DNA of 64,000 nucleotides from Chloroflexota bacterium (GTDB taxonomy: Bacteria; Chloroflexota; Anaerolineae; Promineifilales; Promineifilaceae): contig JACTMP010000026.1 of NCBI GenBank assembly GCA_014584575.1, positions 1-64,000 on the forward strand, given 5' to 3'. This document shows positions 48,974 to 58,529 of the stretch, piece by piece. Under the pieces are notes generated by a model that was given only the letters and a program-made list of their open reading frames with translations, ran no database searches and had not been told where the DNA came from. The first letter of the stretch is position 1, and each line of letters starts with the position of its first letter. Position numbers and translations under genes: made by a program.

Positions 48974-50491
48974 TTAAAAGCCACCTCGCTCTCTGGCGGT
49001 GGACATGACGGCTTCGGCGATCACGGCCGTGTCCCGTTCCAATGTCTCCAGTTCGGCCAGCCATTGGGCGGCGAGGGGCTGATTTTGTAAACCCAGGGCG
49101 TTGATGCGCACGTTCATGGCGGCAATTTGCACGGCCGTGTGCGCCAATAATGCGCCCGCCGCTGCGTCGGTGACGGCGCTGGCCAGGCCAATCGTGGCAA
49201 TCGTTTGCGCCAATTGAGCCACATCGCGGCTGAGCCGGGCCACACGCAGGGGCACTTCACCCGCGCCGATGGCGGCATTTTCCACGGCCGTGGCCCGTAT
49301 CTCTTCCGGTACATCCTGCTGGCGCACGGCCGTCATCACCGCTTCATAAGCGGCGGCGTCTTCGCGGATGGCGGTGGTGAGTTCAGTACGCAGGCTGGCA
49401 GCCTGGGCTAAGATGGCTTCGGCCTGTTCCTGAACGGCGGCGTATTTCTTTTTGCCCATCGTCAAACCGGCGACCATTTGCGCCAGCGCGGCGGCTAATG
49501 CCCCGGCCAGCGCCGCCGCCGAGCCGCCGCCTGGGGTTGGTTTGGCGGTGGCCAGCACATCCAAAAAGGGATGCGGCGTATAGTCACTCTCCTCTTTTTC
49601 TTCCAGCAGGCGATATTCCAGCACCTGAGCGTCTTGCATCTCATCAAGCTGCAAATAATACTTTGCCGTTTCCATGAGCGCCTGCTGTGGGATGAGGCCA
49701 ACCAGTTCGGCTTTGGAGATGGTCACGCCGTAACGCGCCGCTTCTCGTTTAACCATCTCTTGCACGCGGTAGATGGGGGTTTTGTCAAAGTTGGTCAGAT
49801 TCATGCTCACCTGGGCCAGCCCTTCCACCAGGAAGCCTTTGGCCTGCACGTAACGCAGGCCACCGCTGGTGAAGCGGACGGCGCGGGCGATTTGCTCGGC
49901 AATCTCCACATTGTCGCTGTTCAGGTAGAGGTTATAGGCGATGAGAAACGGCCGTACCCCAATCACCGTTGCTCCCCATTTGGTCGGGACCGCCGGGCCG
50001 TAATCCGGTTCGCGGGCCGGTTCCTGGCCGATTTCGGCTTTCCACTTTTCGTACTGCCCTTTGCGGATGTCGGCCAGTTTTTCCCGTTCGGGGCGGGTGG
50101 CGGCGTCGCCGTAGAGGTAGACGCAGATGCCGAGTTCGTCGCCGACTCGTTTAGCCAGCCGGTGCGCCATTTCCACGCACTCTTTGATGCTGATGTTTTT
50201 GATCGGGATGAAAGGGCAAACATCCGTCGCGCCAATGCGGGGGTGTTCACCCTGATGGGTGTCCAGGTCAATGAGCTTTGCGGCGGCAGCGATAGCCCGG
50301 TAAGCGGCTTCCTCCACGTCGGCGGGCGCGCCGACAAAGGTGATGACGGTGCGGTTGTGGTCGGGGTCGGCGCTGAGGTCGAGCAGGCGGATGGTGTTGC
50401 GCACGCTGCGGATGGCGTCGGCGATGGTATTGTAGATGGCCGGGTCACGGCCGTTGCTGAAGTTGGGTACACATTCAACAAGCTGGTGCAT
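48974..50491 (-). CDS. Formimidoyltransferase-cyclodeaminase
   Basis: 505 residues, two domains. Residues 1-300 are glutamate formimidoyltransferase (LVECVPNFSNGRDPAIYNTI, DPDHNRTVITFVG, HPRIGATDVCPFIPI). Residues 315-500 are the all-helical cyclodeaminase (FLDVLATAKPTPGGGSAAAL, YAAVQEQAEAILAQA). The fused enzyme moves the formimino group of formiminoglutamate to tetrahydrofolate and releases ammonia, the last step of histidine breakdown. No hut genes are nearby. AAGGAG precedes the ATG by 10 bases. Confidence 0.93.
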   Translation of the reverse strand: MHQLVECVPNFSNGRDPAIYNTIADAIRSVRNTIRLLDLSADPDHNRTVITFVGAPADVEEAAYRAIAAAAKLIDLDTHQGEHPRIGATDVCPFIPIKNISIKECVEMAHRLAKRVGDELGICVYLYGDAATRPEREKLADIRKGQYEKWKAEIGQEPAREPDYGPAVPTKWGATVIGVRPFLIAYNLYLNSDNVEIAEQIARAVRFTSGGLRYVQAKGFLVEGLAQVSMNLTNFDKTPIYRVQEMVKREAARYGVTISKAELVGLIPQQALMETAKYYLQLDEMQDAQVLEYRLLEEKEESDYTPHPFLDVLATAKPTPGGGSAAALAGALAAALAQMVAGLTMGKKKYAAVQEQAEAILAQAASLRTELTTAIREDAAAYEAVMTAVRQQDVPEEIRATAVENAAIGAGEVPLRVARLSRDVAQLAQTIATIGLASAVTDAAAGALLAHTAVQIAAMNVRINALGLQNQPLAAQWLAELETLERDTAVIAEAVMSTARERGGF

Positions 50492-50681
50492 GAGGTAGGT
50501 TCTCCTTCAAATAAATGGGACGCAGATTCTCGCGGATGACGCGGATAAAATGTGATAAGAGGAAGAAAACCTGGTGGTTCTTCACCCCTTTCGCGGATCA
50601 ATTGTCTGCAAACGGCCGTTTTTTATCACGAATGGGGGCGATGGGCGAACAAAAGTGGGATGCTCTAGGGAATGGTTCAGG

Positions 50682-52394
50682 TTATGGCCGTGAACGACGC
50701 AATCTGTTTTTGACCTGTCGCCACTGCTGCTTGACCGGGCTGACGTCCTCTTTCTCGATAGCTTCGCGGCTGTAGCGGGCGCGCAGGAAGGCCTCGGTCA
50801 GTTCCTCGATTTCCGTTTCGGCCTCAGGCCAGCCGGTTTTCAAATCGTCGGCAAATTCCAGCGGCGTTTCGTCGGGGTGGCGCGGCTGCCCCTGTTCGGC
50901 GGCGCGTTTGACGGTGGAGAGATAGAAGTAACGAATCTGGTCACGGGGGGACAACGCATTGAGGCGGATGAAACGCCAGGGGGATGGGGGTGGGGTGTTG
51001 TCCGGGGGGTGTACGGCCGTTTGCCACCGACTGCGGGCGCTCTGGGCAAAATCACCGGCATAATCGGCCACGTCATGCCACAGGCTGCGCAGCCAGGCCA
51101 GAAAACTCCGGCCAGATTTAGTGAACAGTCCTGCATTCACCCGGAAACCCCGGTCGCGCAAGAAAAAGGAGATGGCGATGAAGCTCATCACAATGGCGAC
51201 CGTCCAAAACGCCGAGCTAACCAGCATTTGCGCCGTTTCGTCAGGAGGCAGGTTGACGGGGGGCATGGGGGTGGGCGCAGGTGTGGCTGGGGGGAGTGTG
51301 GGGGTCGGGGTGAAGGCCGTTTCAGGTGGTGGTTGTTCGGCCAGAGGCGCAAAAAGCATGGCCAACAAGATGGTGAGCAGGTAAGCGAGGAAAACAAAAA
51401 CCTGTGCCACAAAACTAACCATAAAGGCCAACACCCGGCCAATGGCAAAGGTAGACCCCAGCGGTAGGAATAGGGCAATAATGGCCATAGCCAGCAGCAG
51501 CCAGGTGGTCATGCGGTGCCAGCTTCGTTCGATTTCCGGCGATTTGCTGGCGCCTTCGTGCAGCCAGCGGGCATTGAGCGCCCCCAGCCGCGCCTGGCTG
51601 AGCAGCAGCAGACCGGCCACAAAGTAGACGAACAATGACCAGATCAGTGCGGGTGGCAGGGGTAGGCGCTGCAAGGAGATAAGGTTCTCGGTGGAAATGG
51701 ATACGGAGCGAGTATCCACGCCGGCAACGGCCGTAGCCATTGCCAGCATCACCCCGCCCCACAACCACTGGTGAAACAAGCCGGCGACAATCTCCATGCG
51801 GTTGGAAAAGGCCGGTTTCAGGTTGGCGTCCTGTTCGCCGCGCGGCAGGGTGAAGTAATACACCTCAGCTTCATCAATGGCCAGGTCAATAAACGCATCG
51901 GCGGCGCTGATGGCGCGCACCCAGGCCAGCAGCAGCAGGATGGCGCTAAGGACAAAATAGCCATCGGCCAGCAGCATCCAGGGGAAGCGCAAATAACCGG
52001 ATAACTGGTTCATGGCGGGAAAGCTATCGGCCGCCAGCCAGGTGTAAACGCGCAAGATAAGGAGGAAAACCAGAAATTCAGCGGCGCGATAGGCCAGGTG
52101 ATTCAACTGGCGGCGGTTGGGGTGGTTGAGCCAGAGGGTGGTGTAGACACCTTCCAGGGAGATGAGGAAAAAGAGCGGGGTCAAGGCCCGGAACAGCCCG
52201 GTTTGCAGCACCACATCCATGACGGTGGCCAGGGCGGTGAAGAAGGCAGTTGTGACCAGGGCGATGAGCAGCGGCTGTACGGCCGTGCGTGACCATTTGT
52301 TGGTCATGTAGGCGTACTCTTCGCTATCCGGCGTCACCACCGGTCGCGGCGCTATCTTCTTTGGCGCGATGACTATTCTACCCCGGCTTCTCAT
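50682..52394 (-). CDS. DUF4129-containing membrane protein
   Basis: 570 residues with about eight hydrophobic helices over residues 30-350. A Pro/Thr-rich loop follows (near 355-385), then another helix near 395. The cytoplasmic C-terminal DUF4129 is RFIRLNALSPRDQIRYFYLS, PRHPDETPLEFADDLKTGWP and ELTEAFLRARYSREAI. Such proteins often lie near transglutaminase-like and MoxR genes; none is here. ATG at 52307 (MTNKWSRTA) is an alternative start. Function unknown. Confidence 0.82.
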   Translation of the reverse strand: MRSRGRIVIAPKKIAPRPVVTPDSEEYAYMTNKWSRTAVQPLLIALVTTAFFTALATVMDVVLQTGLFRALTPLFFLISLEGVYTTLWLNHPNRRQLNHLAYRAAEFLVFLLILRVYTWLAADSFPAMNQLSGYLRFPWMLLADGYFVLSAILLLLAWVRAISAADAFIDLAIDEAEVYYFTLPRGEQDANLKPAFSNRMEIVAGLFHQWLWGGVMLAMATAVAGVDTRSVSISTENLISLQRLPLPPALIWSLFVYFVAGLLLLSQARLGALNARWLHEGASKSPEIERSWHRMTTWLLLAMAIIALFLPLGSTFAIGRVLAFMVSFVAQVFVFLAYLLTILLAMLFAPLAEQPPPETAFTPTPTLPPATPAPTPMPPVNLPPDETAQMLVSSAFWTVAIVMSFIAISFFLRDRGFRVNAGLFTKSGRSFLAWLRSLWHDVADYAGDFAQSARSRWQTAVHPPDNTPPPSPWRFIRLNALSPRDQIRYFYLSTVKRAAEQGQPRHPDETPLEFADDLKTGWPEAETEIEELTEAFLRARYSREAIEKEDVSPVKQQWRQVKNRLRRSRP

Positions 52395-52411
52395 GGTCAG
52401 TTATGAATTAA

Positions 52412-52495
52412 CAGTAGATCGAAATAGGAGGAGTGGGCATCCTCAGATGCCCGCCGGTTCGCATCTGAGGATGCGAACTCCGCTTCGATCTACTG
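52412..52495. repeat. 84-bp nested palindromic element, copy 2 (inverted)
   Basis: Reverse orientation of 24499-24582. The outer CAGTAGATCGAA arms and both inner hairpins are retained. In one inner hairpin the core reads CATCTGAGGATG here but CATCCTCAGATG when aligned to the other copy, that is, the core is inverted. It lies upstream of the DUF4129 gene. Confidence 0.88.
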
Positions 52496-52552
52496 ATTAT
52501 GAATTATGAAGAGGAGCGCATCACCCCTTCACCTGCTCACCTGCTCACCCCA

Positions 52553-53338
52553 TCATTCATATACCTCCGGTCGCCGGTCTTGAAAGATGGGGATTTTGGC
52601 GCGCACGGCCGTGACCTGGGCCATATCAATGGTGGCGGTGAGCAGTTCGGCCGTTTCGCCGCCTTCGATCACTGTTTCACCCCAAGGGTCTATGATGCAA
52701 GAATGGCCGAAGAAGTGCGCGCCCTTGCTCTCGCCCACCCGGTTGCAGGCCACCATAAACATCTGGTTTTCAATGGCGCGGGCGCGCAGCAGCGTTTGCC
52801 AGTGCGCCAGCCGCGGGTGCGGCCACTCCGAGGGCAGGAAGACGAGCGACGCACCTGCCAGGGCGTAAGCGCGGAACAGTTCCGGGAAGCGCAGGTCATA
52901 ACAGATGGCCAACCCCAACTCGCCCCAGCGGGTTTTAAGCATGGTACGGCCGTCGCCCGCCGTCAGGTATTGGTCTTCATCCATCAGCCGGAAGAGGTGG
53001 GTTTTGCTGTAGACGCCCAGAGGATGGCCGGTGTGGGCGAAGTAAACGGCCGTGTTGCCGATGCGCCCGCTGCCCAGATCAGACAGGCAGGAGCCTAAAA
53101 TGGCGATGCCGTGCGCCTGCGCCAGCGCGGCCACAGTGGCAAACATACCGGTGTCGGTGGGGGTGGCGTAGCTGTGACCATTTTCCAGGTCGTAGCCGGT
53201 AGACCACAGTTCGGGGAAGACGACCACATCTGATCCCCGGCTGGCGGCGCGGGCGGTCATCTCTTGCACGGCCGTCAGGTTGGCGGCCGGATCCCCCAGT
53301 TTCACATCAATCTGGCCTAAAGAGATGTTGAATTTCAT
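52553..53338 (-). CDS. Carbon-nitrogen hydrolase (nitrilase superfamily, omega-amidase-like)
   Basis: 261 residues. The Glu-Lys-Cys triad is Glu in VVVFPELWSTGY, Lys in VYSKTHLFR and Cys in LAICYDLRFPEL. KFNISLGQIDVKLGDPAANL and VACNRVGESKGAHFFGHSCI fit the NIT2/YafV omega-amidase group, which hydrolyses alpha-keto amides; the exact substrate is not certain. AAGGA lies 10 bases before the ATG. Confidence 0.9.
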   Translation of the reverse strand: MKFNISLGQIDVKLGDPAANLTAVQEMTARAASRGSDVVVFPELWSTGYDLENGHSYATPTDTGMFATVAALAQAHGIAILGSCLSDLGSGRIGNTAVYFAHTGHPLGVYSKTHLFRLMDEDQYLTAGDGRTMLKTRWGELGLAICYDLRFPELFRAYALAGASLVFLPSEWPHPRLAHWQTLLRARAIENQMFMVACNRVGESKGAHFFGHSCIIDPWGETVIEGGETAELLTATIDMAQVTAVRAKIPIFQDRRPEVYE

Positions 53339-53430
53339 CTTGCGCCCATCCTTCCTTGACTTGTCGTGGCTGGTGTGAGCGACCAGCCACGAGTTACATA
53401 GCCAAGTGTACCACAGAGGGATGCAGTGGG

Positions 53431-53913
53431 TTATGGGGAATTGGGGACGTTGAGAACATCCAGAATGGCGAAGATTTCTTCGTTTTCGGGAATGTCGGTC
53501 ATATCATGGCCGTAATGGACAAAACGGGCGATGCCTTGCTGGTCCACAATAACCTGGGCGGGCATTCGCCCCAGTTTGAAAAGGCTTACCTCTTGTCCAT
53601 ACCGTTTGAGGACTGAATGTTTGGGGTCGGGCAGGCCCACGTAGGGCAGCTCTTCTTCCTGCCAGTATTCGCGGAAGGCGGCGCCGTTTTCCGGGCCAAC
53701 CACGATGATTTCTGCCTGTCTTTCCGTAAATTCGTCGTAATCCTGGCGCAACTGCGCCATGTGCCGGCGGCAGAATGGTCAGGTAAAACCGCGATTGAAA
53801 ACCAGCAGGACGTGTTTTTCGCCGCGATAATCAGAAAGCCGGACGAGACGGCCGTTGAAATCGGCCAGTTCAAAGTCCGGCGCGGGGGTATTGATTTCGA
53901 TCTTGTTTCCCAT
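53431..53913 (-). CDS. Peroxiredoxin-like protein with in-frame TGA (probable selenoprotein)
   Basis: From the ATG at 53913 the frame runs MGNKIEINTPAPDFELADFN through VLLVFNRGFT, meets TGA at codon 45 (53779-53781), and continues in the same frame PFCRRHMAQLRQDYDEFTER to a stop at 53431. That gives 160 residues of an AhpC/TSA thioredoxin fold. The TGA is exactly where the family has its first catalytic cysteine (GFxCPFCRRH), giving UxxC. A hairpin of bacterial SECIS type follows. Selenocysteine insertion is the simplest reading. The alternative is a nonsense mutation, but the downstream part shows no decay. Standard gene callers would split it. Confidence 0.8.
53744..53759 (-). promoter_or_regulatory. 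Candidate bacterial SECIS hairpin
   Basis: On the mRNA, UGGCGC pairs with GCGCCA around the loop AGUU, 25 bases after the UGA of the peroxiredoxin gene. Bacterial SECIS elements are short stems just 3' of the UGA, with a G in the first two loop bases, recognised by SelB. The hairpin is seen; its function is inferred. Confidence 0.55.
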
Positions 53914-53923
53914 GAATGTATAT

Positions 53924-53960
53924 CCTAGAACTGATGGTATGACGTACCATTAGTTCTAGG
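53924..53960. promoter_or_regulatory. Palindrome upstream of the peroxiredoxin gene
   Basis: CCTAGAACTGATGGTA pairs with TACCATTAGTTCTAGG (one mismatch) around TGACG, ending 11 bases before the ATG. It may be an operator or a leader hairpin. It is not one of the recurring word families. Confidence 0.5.
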
Positions 53961-54016
53961 ACATACGGCCGTAAAAACAAGACCAGGCTTAACAAAAACT
54001 CATCTTGGCGGCTCGA

Positions 54017-54583
54017 TTACTCGCCTACCGTCAGGTCAATGCGCATCGTTTCGCCGCTATGTGCGGGCAGCATAAAGGGATCGCTGGTGAGCAGCGCCTT
54101 GCCGCCGGGGCGTTCATAAACCACCCAGCGGAAGGGGCCGGTGTTCAGGTCTTGATCACCCACCCACCATTCACGCAAACTCACCCACTGGCCGCCCACC
54201 TGAGAGATGTTGTCCATCTGCCCGCGCCAACCGTCCACCGTGTGCCAGTTGTCACCATCACTCCACTCCACTTCCGTCCACAACTCCTGCCAGGCCAGCA
54301 GGCGCCAGGGCCAGTTGGGGCCATAATGCACATGCAGTTGCAAACGGCTGCCACTGCCACTATGCGCCGGTTGTGCTGTTACCGGTTCAGGAGTGGCTGT
54401 GGGCGGTGCGGGGGTCGGCGTGGGCGGAACCGGCGTGGCGGTGGGTGGTTCGCCGCCGCGGGGTGGCAGGTCGCCTTCCTGGGCAGCGACAAACAGTGGC
54501 AGCATCAGCGCCGCCAGCAGTAAGACAACCGTGCCGCTGAGCAGGATAGAGATGGTCCGATTTTCAAATAATTTCGTGTTCAT
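54017..54583 (-). CDS. Exported protein of unknown function
   Basis: 188 residues. The hydrophobic stretch ISILLSGTVVLLLAALMLPL and an AQ junction look like a signal peptide or anchor. A Pro/Thr spacer (residues 40-70) is followed by a Trp-rich beta domain (WPWRLLAWQELWTEVEWSDG, GQWVSLREWWVGDQ, FRWVVYERPGGKALL). It may be a cell-surface binding module. AAGGA precedes the ATG. It lies downstream of the large surface protein, after a hairpin. Confidence 0.65.
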   Translation of the reverse strand: MNTKLFENRTISILLSGTVVLLLAALMLPLFVAAQEGDLPPRGGEPPTATPVPPTPTPAPPTATPEPVTAQPAHSGSGSRLQLHVHYGPNWPWRLLAWQELWTEVEWSDGDNWHTVDGWRGQMDNISQVGGQWVSLREWWVGDQDLNTGPFRWVVYERPGGKALLTSDPFMLPAHSGETMRIDLTVGE

Positions 54584-54629
54584 GATCTACATCCTTTCTT
54601 GGATAGATGAATAATGTATTGTCTATTGT

Positions 54630-54661
54630 GTTGGGAGTGTCCCCTATGGAACACTCCCAAC
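54630..54661. repeat. Hairpin between exported protein and surface protein genes
   Basis: GTTGGGAGTGT pairs with ACACTCCCAAC (11 bp) over a 10-base loop. Both neighbouring genes run leftward, so it lies downstream of the surface protein gene and upstream of the small exported protein gene. Confidence 0.6.
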
Positions 54662-54680
54662 GTGAACGCGTAAACGGCTG

Positions 54681-57600
54681 CTAAGGCGCGACGGCCGTGC
54701 CGGAGGCGATGTTGTTATACGGCTCGCCCTGAATTTCGTGTGTTTCCAGAATGCCGCCGTAGGCGCTGCCTTCACGAGCGGAATCTACCTGGACGTAAAA
54801 CTGTGTGCCGACCGGTAGAACACCGTTATACAGGCTTTCTTCGGGCATAAAGTATTGGTTTGGCGCGCCGGGCGCTGTGCTGTATACGAGTGTCAGCGAT
54901 TGGCCGGGGGCCAGCAGGGCTGTCACACCCCAGGCCAGCCCTTCATCCGCCAGGTCATACCACAGTTGGTTGGGGCCGGTAGGTGGGGCGCTGGGGTTGA
55001 TGTAAAAATCTACCCAGAAGCCGCTGGCAGTGGCGGCGCTGCCCTGGTTCTCAATGGTAACTTCAATCTGACTGCTGCTGGCGCTGACGGCCGTGATCAC
55101 CAGATCCGGCGCTGTGACCATGTTGTTGACGATGATGGGCAGGAAAATGACCGATTCTCCTTGAATGGTAAAATTGGTGGGGTCAAACATGCCCGGCTGG
55201 GTGGGGTCATCGGTATAAGTAATACCTTCGTTATTTCCATCACCATCACCATCATAGAAAATCTGTCCCTGATTGCTAACCACCTGTCCCTGGAAGCCAG
55301 GTAAGATGGCGGCTTCAATTTCCAGCGTGACGCTGCTGCCGGCGGGGATAGCGCCATCCCAGGTAACGGTGCTGAAATTGCTGTTGATGACGCCGCCGCC
55401 GCTAATGACCTGAACGCTGATCAGGGAGAGTTGCTCTGGCAGTTCATCCACAAACTCATGGCCGGGGTTGTCCATCTGGTCAACATCACCGGTATTGGAG
55501 AGGACGATGGTATAACGGATGATGCCCTCTTCGACGAAGGAGCCGCTAACTGTTTTTAGACCGAGGATGTCTGAGGGGGCGATAACAGTGACAACGGCCG
55601 TGTCGCTGTCGCTGTCGCCATCATCATCCGTTACCGTCAGGGTGGCGGTGTAGACGCCGATGCCGGGGTAAATGTGGGCCGGCGTCAATGTGCCCGTGAG
55701 TACGCCGCTGCCGTCGCCAAAGTCCCATTCATAGCTCAGGGTATCCCAGGCGCCGGGGTCGCTGGCCGAACCATTGAAGTTGGCGGGCGTGCCATCCAGC
55801 ACGATCACGTTGGGGCCAGCGTCGGCGATGGGCGGCAGGTTATTAACGGTTACGGCCGTTGCGCCTGTGTCCTCGCCGCCGTCATCATCAGCCAGAGTTA
55901 CACTGATTGTTGCCGGGTCATAGTTGTCCTGGTAGGTGTGTGTTTCCATGAAGCTGGTGGAACCGGCGGCATAGTTAAAGCTCTCCTCGATGCCATCACC
56001 CCAATTCACGGTCACAATAAAGCTATCCAACGGGCTGACATCGGAGAAGACGCCGTTTAGCGTAATGGATTCTCCTTCATTCAGCGTTGTGGGTGTGGCG
56101 GAGACAGAGCTTAACACGGGCGGCACATTGAGTACGGTGACGCTGGCATTGGCCGAAGCACTGTCTGTGCCGTCATCCACCGTTACTTCTATGGTGTACT
56201 CCTCTGATGGCCCGACCGGGTCATCCAGATAGGTGTGGTTGGCGCTGAAAGTGGTGACGCCGACTGTCAGGGTGATCACATCGCTGTGGCCATCACCCCA
56301 CGAAATGGTGACGGTGTGTGCGTCGCCAATTTCCACATCGGTGAAACTGCCGGTCAGGGTAATGGTTTCCGTTTCTTGAATGGCGGCAGGAGTGACGGAC
56401 AAATCTTCATCATTGATGACCGGTGGGTCATTCACCGGGGTAATCGTCACGTTCACCGTGGCGGTATCGGTATATACGCCGTCGGAGATGGTGTATTGGA
56501 AGACATCGCTGCCATAATAGTCAGCATCAGGTGAGTAATGTATGGTGCTGTCAGGATTGATGGTGGCTGTGCCGTTGAGCGGGGTGGTGACGGCGACAAC
56601 CTGCGCATCGCCGTCGGGGTCAATGTCATTGGCCAGCACGTCAATGTCTACCGGCACATCTTCATCGGTGGTGACGTTGTCATCAACGGCCGTCAACGGA
56701 TCATTGACCGGCAATACTTCAATTTCAACTGTGGCGATATTGGAATTGTTAAAACCATCGTTAGCATGGTAAGTAAAATTGTCTATGCCATGAAAGTTGA
56801 GTGTTGGTGTGTAAACAAAGGACCCATCGGCGTTCAGGGTGACAGCGCCATTGGCGGGGTTGCTGTTCAAGACGGCCGTTAACGGGTCTAAATCAGCATC
56901 ACTATCATTGTCCAGAACACCGGGGGCAGTGACAGTTAAGACCGTATCTTCGTCGGTTGAATAGAAATCGTTTTCGGCGACGGGCGCATTATCGTTGTCA
57001 AGAATAGTGCCTAGCCCCTGCCCATCGGCAATGGTGGCATTGACGGCATTGCTCAGATTCACGGTGAACGATTCTGGGCCTTCGGCCAACTGATCATCAA
57101 TGATTGTGACGCTGATGGTGTTGCTGATGGTGTTGGCGGGGATGGTGAGGGTGCCGCTGGTAGCGGTGTAATCGCCGGGGGCAACGGCCGTGCCATCGTC
57201 TGTGGCAAAATTTACGAACACATCGGCGCCTGCTATCGTGGACAAACTGACAGTAAAGATGGCGCTGCCCGCCCCTTCATCTACCGTTACATCGTTGATG
57301 GATAAGGTAGCGCCTGGGGCCAGCAGATGGTCTTCCACCTCGCCGTTGATCACCTCACCGGTCAATCCTACCGGCGTGTCGTCACTACAATCCGGGCTGT
57401 TTCCGGCGTCGGGGACCAGCCGGAAGCGGCTGAAAAAGGTATTGCTCAGGTCTGTTCCCGCGGGAATATCAAAGGAAATCAGGTTCGGCCCGGCGGCGAC
57501 CTCGGCCATGGCAATGATATGGTCGCCCGCCCCGGTGAAGTTGTTGTTATTGTCCCAATCAATCCAGCCACTCAGGCAACCTGCGCCGCTGGCAATGACG

Positions 57601-58529
57601 TTGACTGCGCCGCCGTCAGTCCCCACCGTCCAAACGCCGGCAATGGAAATGCCGTCCTCGTCGTCTACGCCATTGGTATCATCCCCATTGGCGGTGGCTG
57701 ATTCCTGCCCGTCTGCTTCACCGTCTACGGCCGTGCCCAGATACAGGTCGCCAATCAGATGCCGTGCGCCATCATCGGCCAGTGTGGTGATATTGTAAGC
57801 GGCCGGCAAATCGCCAAAGTCATAATTGCTTAACGTCAGCAACTCGATGAATATCTGAAAACCGGGCGTATTGGTGCCATCAATGAGCAGTTCAAAGGCG
57901 CCTATGTCGGTAAAGTCGGCCCCGCCGCTAAAGTCCGTGAAGGGAATGAAAAAGCCCTGGTTATTGGTGCTGCCGCTGAGCGAAAGGGTAAAGTTAGATG
58001 AATTTGCCCCATCGGTATAAGCCGTAAAAACCAGATCGGCGGCGCTGTTGGCCGAACCAATATACACAAACAGGCCGCTGTTGTTGCCGCCATCGGTAAA
58101 ATCTATGCCGCCCAAACCGGTGGGGTCCAGGTTGATGGGATCATCGTCATCACCATCCCAGGTTACACGGGTCCAGCCGGTCATCAAGGGCTGTTGGGCG
58201 TGATAGAGACTGTTGAGGGGTGGCCCGGCAAAAACATTTTGCGTGCCAAACAGGCCCGATAGCATCGTGGTGTGAATATCGCGCTCCCCGCCTAACACCC
58301 CGCCATTGTCAACGGCCGAACTATCGCTGCCGCTACAGCAACTTACCGACAAAGCCTGTGCCGGGGCCTGATCAAAGGCATCAATGGGCAGGGGGGACAC
58401 CATATATGAAGCGGCCACCGGTAAGGAGTGGCCAGACGCTGCCAGGAAAAACAATAAAACCAGCAACCCCACAGGCAGCCGGTAACGATTACTCAATTTG
58501 GAAACTATTGCTGCTAGGTGCAATAACAT
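54681..58529 (-). CDS. Large Calx-beta/PKD repeat surface protein
   Basis: About 1,282 residues. A signal peptide is followed by a lectin-like or adhesive region, a GEVED domain (FGDLPAAYN to NGEVEDHLL, about 240-400) and a Calx-beta repeat (406-505). Two cadherin-like repeats with DEDTVLTV and DEDVPVDIDVLANDIDPDGD follow (513-700). Then come PKD-type repeats with SWGDG, NWGDG and WDFGDG (700-985), a DUF11-like repeat and a CARDB-like end. Acidic DxD loops suggest calcium binding. It is probably an adhesin or extracellular matrix protein. Start placed at the ATG 10 bases after GGGAG; the longer frame is less likely. Confidence 0.85.
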   Translation of the reverse strand: MLLHLAAIVSKLSNRYRLPVGLLVLLFFLAASGHSLPVAASYMVSPLPIDAFDQAPAQALSVSCCSGSDSSAVDNGGVLGGERDIHTTMLSGLFGTQNVFAGPPLNSLYHAQQPLMTGWTRVTWDGDDDDPINLDPTGLGGIDFTDGGNNSGLFVYIGSANSAADLVFTAYTDGANSSNFTLSLSGSTNNQGFFIPFTDFSGGADFTDIGAFELLIDGTNTPGFQIFIELLTLSNYDFGDLPAAYNITTLADDGARHLIGDLYLGTAVDGEADGQESATANGDDTNGVDDEDGISIAGVWTVGTDGGAVNVIASGAGCLSGWIDWDNNNNFTGAGDHIIAMAEVAAGPNLISFDIPAGTDLSNTFFSRFRLVPDAGNSPDCSDDTPVGLTGEVINGEVEDHLLAPGATLSINDVTVDEGAGSAIFTVSLSTIAGADVFVNFATDDGTAVAPGDYTATSGTLTIPANTISNTISVTIIDDQLAEGPESFTVNLSNAVNATIADGQGLGTILDNDNAPVAENDFYSTDEDTVLTVTAPGVLDNDSDADLDPLTAVLNSNPANGAVTLNADGSFVYTPTLNFHGIDNFTYHANDGFNNSNIATVEIEVLPVNDPLTAVDDNVTTDEDVPVDIDVLANDIDPDGDAQVVAVTTPLNGTATINPDSTIHYSPDADYYGSDVFQYTISDGVYTDTATVNVTITPVNDPPVINDEDLSVTPAAIQETETITLTGSFTDVEIGDAHTVTISWGDGHSDVITLTVGVTTFSANHTYLDDPVGPSEEYTIEVTVDDGTDSASANASVTVLNVPPVLSSVSATPTTLNEGESITLNGVFSDVSPLDSFIVTVNWGDGIEESFNYAAGSTSFMETHTYQDNYDPATISVTLADDDGGEDTGATAVTVNNLPPIADAGPNVIVLDGTPANFNGSASDPGAWDTLSYEWDFGDGSGVLTGTLTPAHIYPGIGVYTATLTVTDDDGDSDSDTAVVTVIAPSDILGLKTVSGSFVEEGIIRYTIVLSNTGDVDQMDNPGHEFVDELPEQLSLISVQVISGGGVINSNFSTVTWDGAIPAGSSVTLEIEAAILPGFQGQVVSNQGQIFYDGDGDGNNEGITYTDDPTQPGMFDPTNFTIQGESVIFLPIIVNNMVTAPDLVITAVSASSSQIEVTIENQGSAATASGFWVDFYINPSAPPTGPNQLWYDLADEGLAWGVTALLAPGQSLTLVYSTAPGAPNQYFMPEESLYNGVLPVGTQFYVQVDSAREGSAYGGILETHEIQGEPYNNIASGTAVAP

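Noticed and set aside
49571..50539. 322-codon frame antisense to the formimidoyltransferase-cyclodeaminase gene
   Set aside because: Shadow of a clear two-domain enzyme gene.
53431..53760. Peroxiredoxin fragment starting at an internal ATG
   Set aside because: This reading drops the N-terminal strand and catalytic site; the upstream in-frame part with TGA at the active site explains the locus better.
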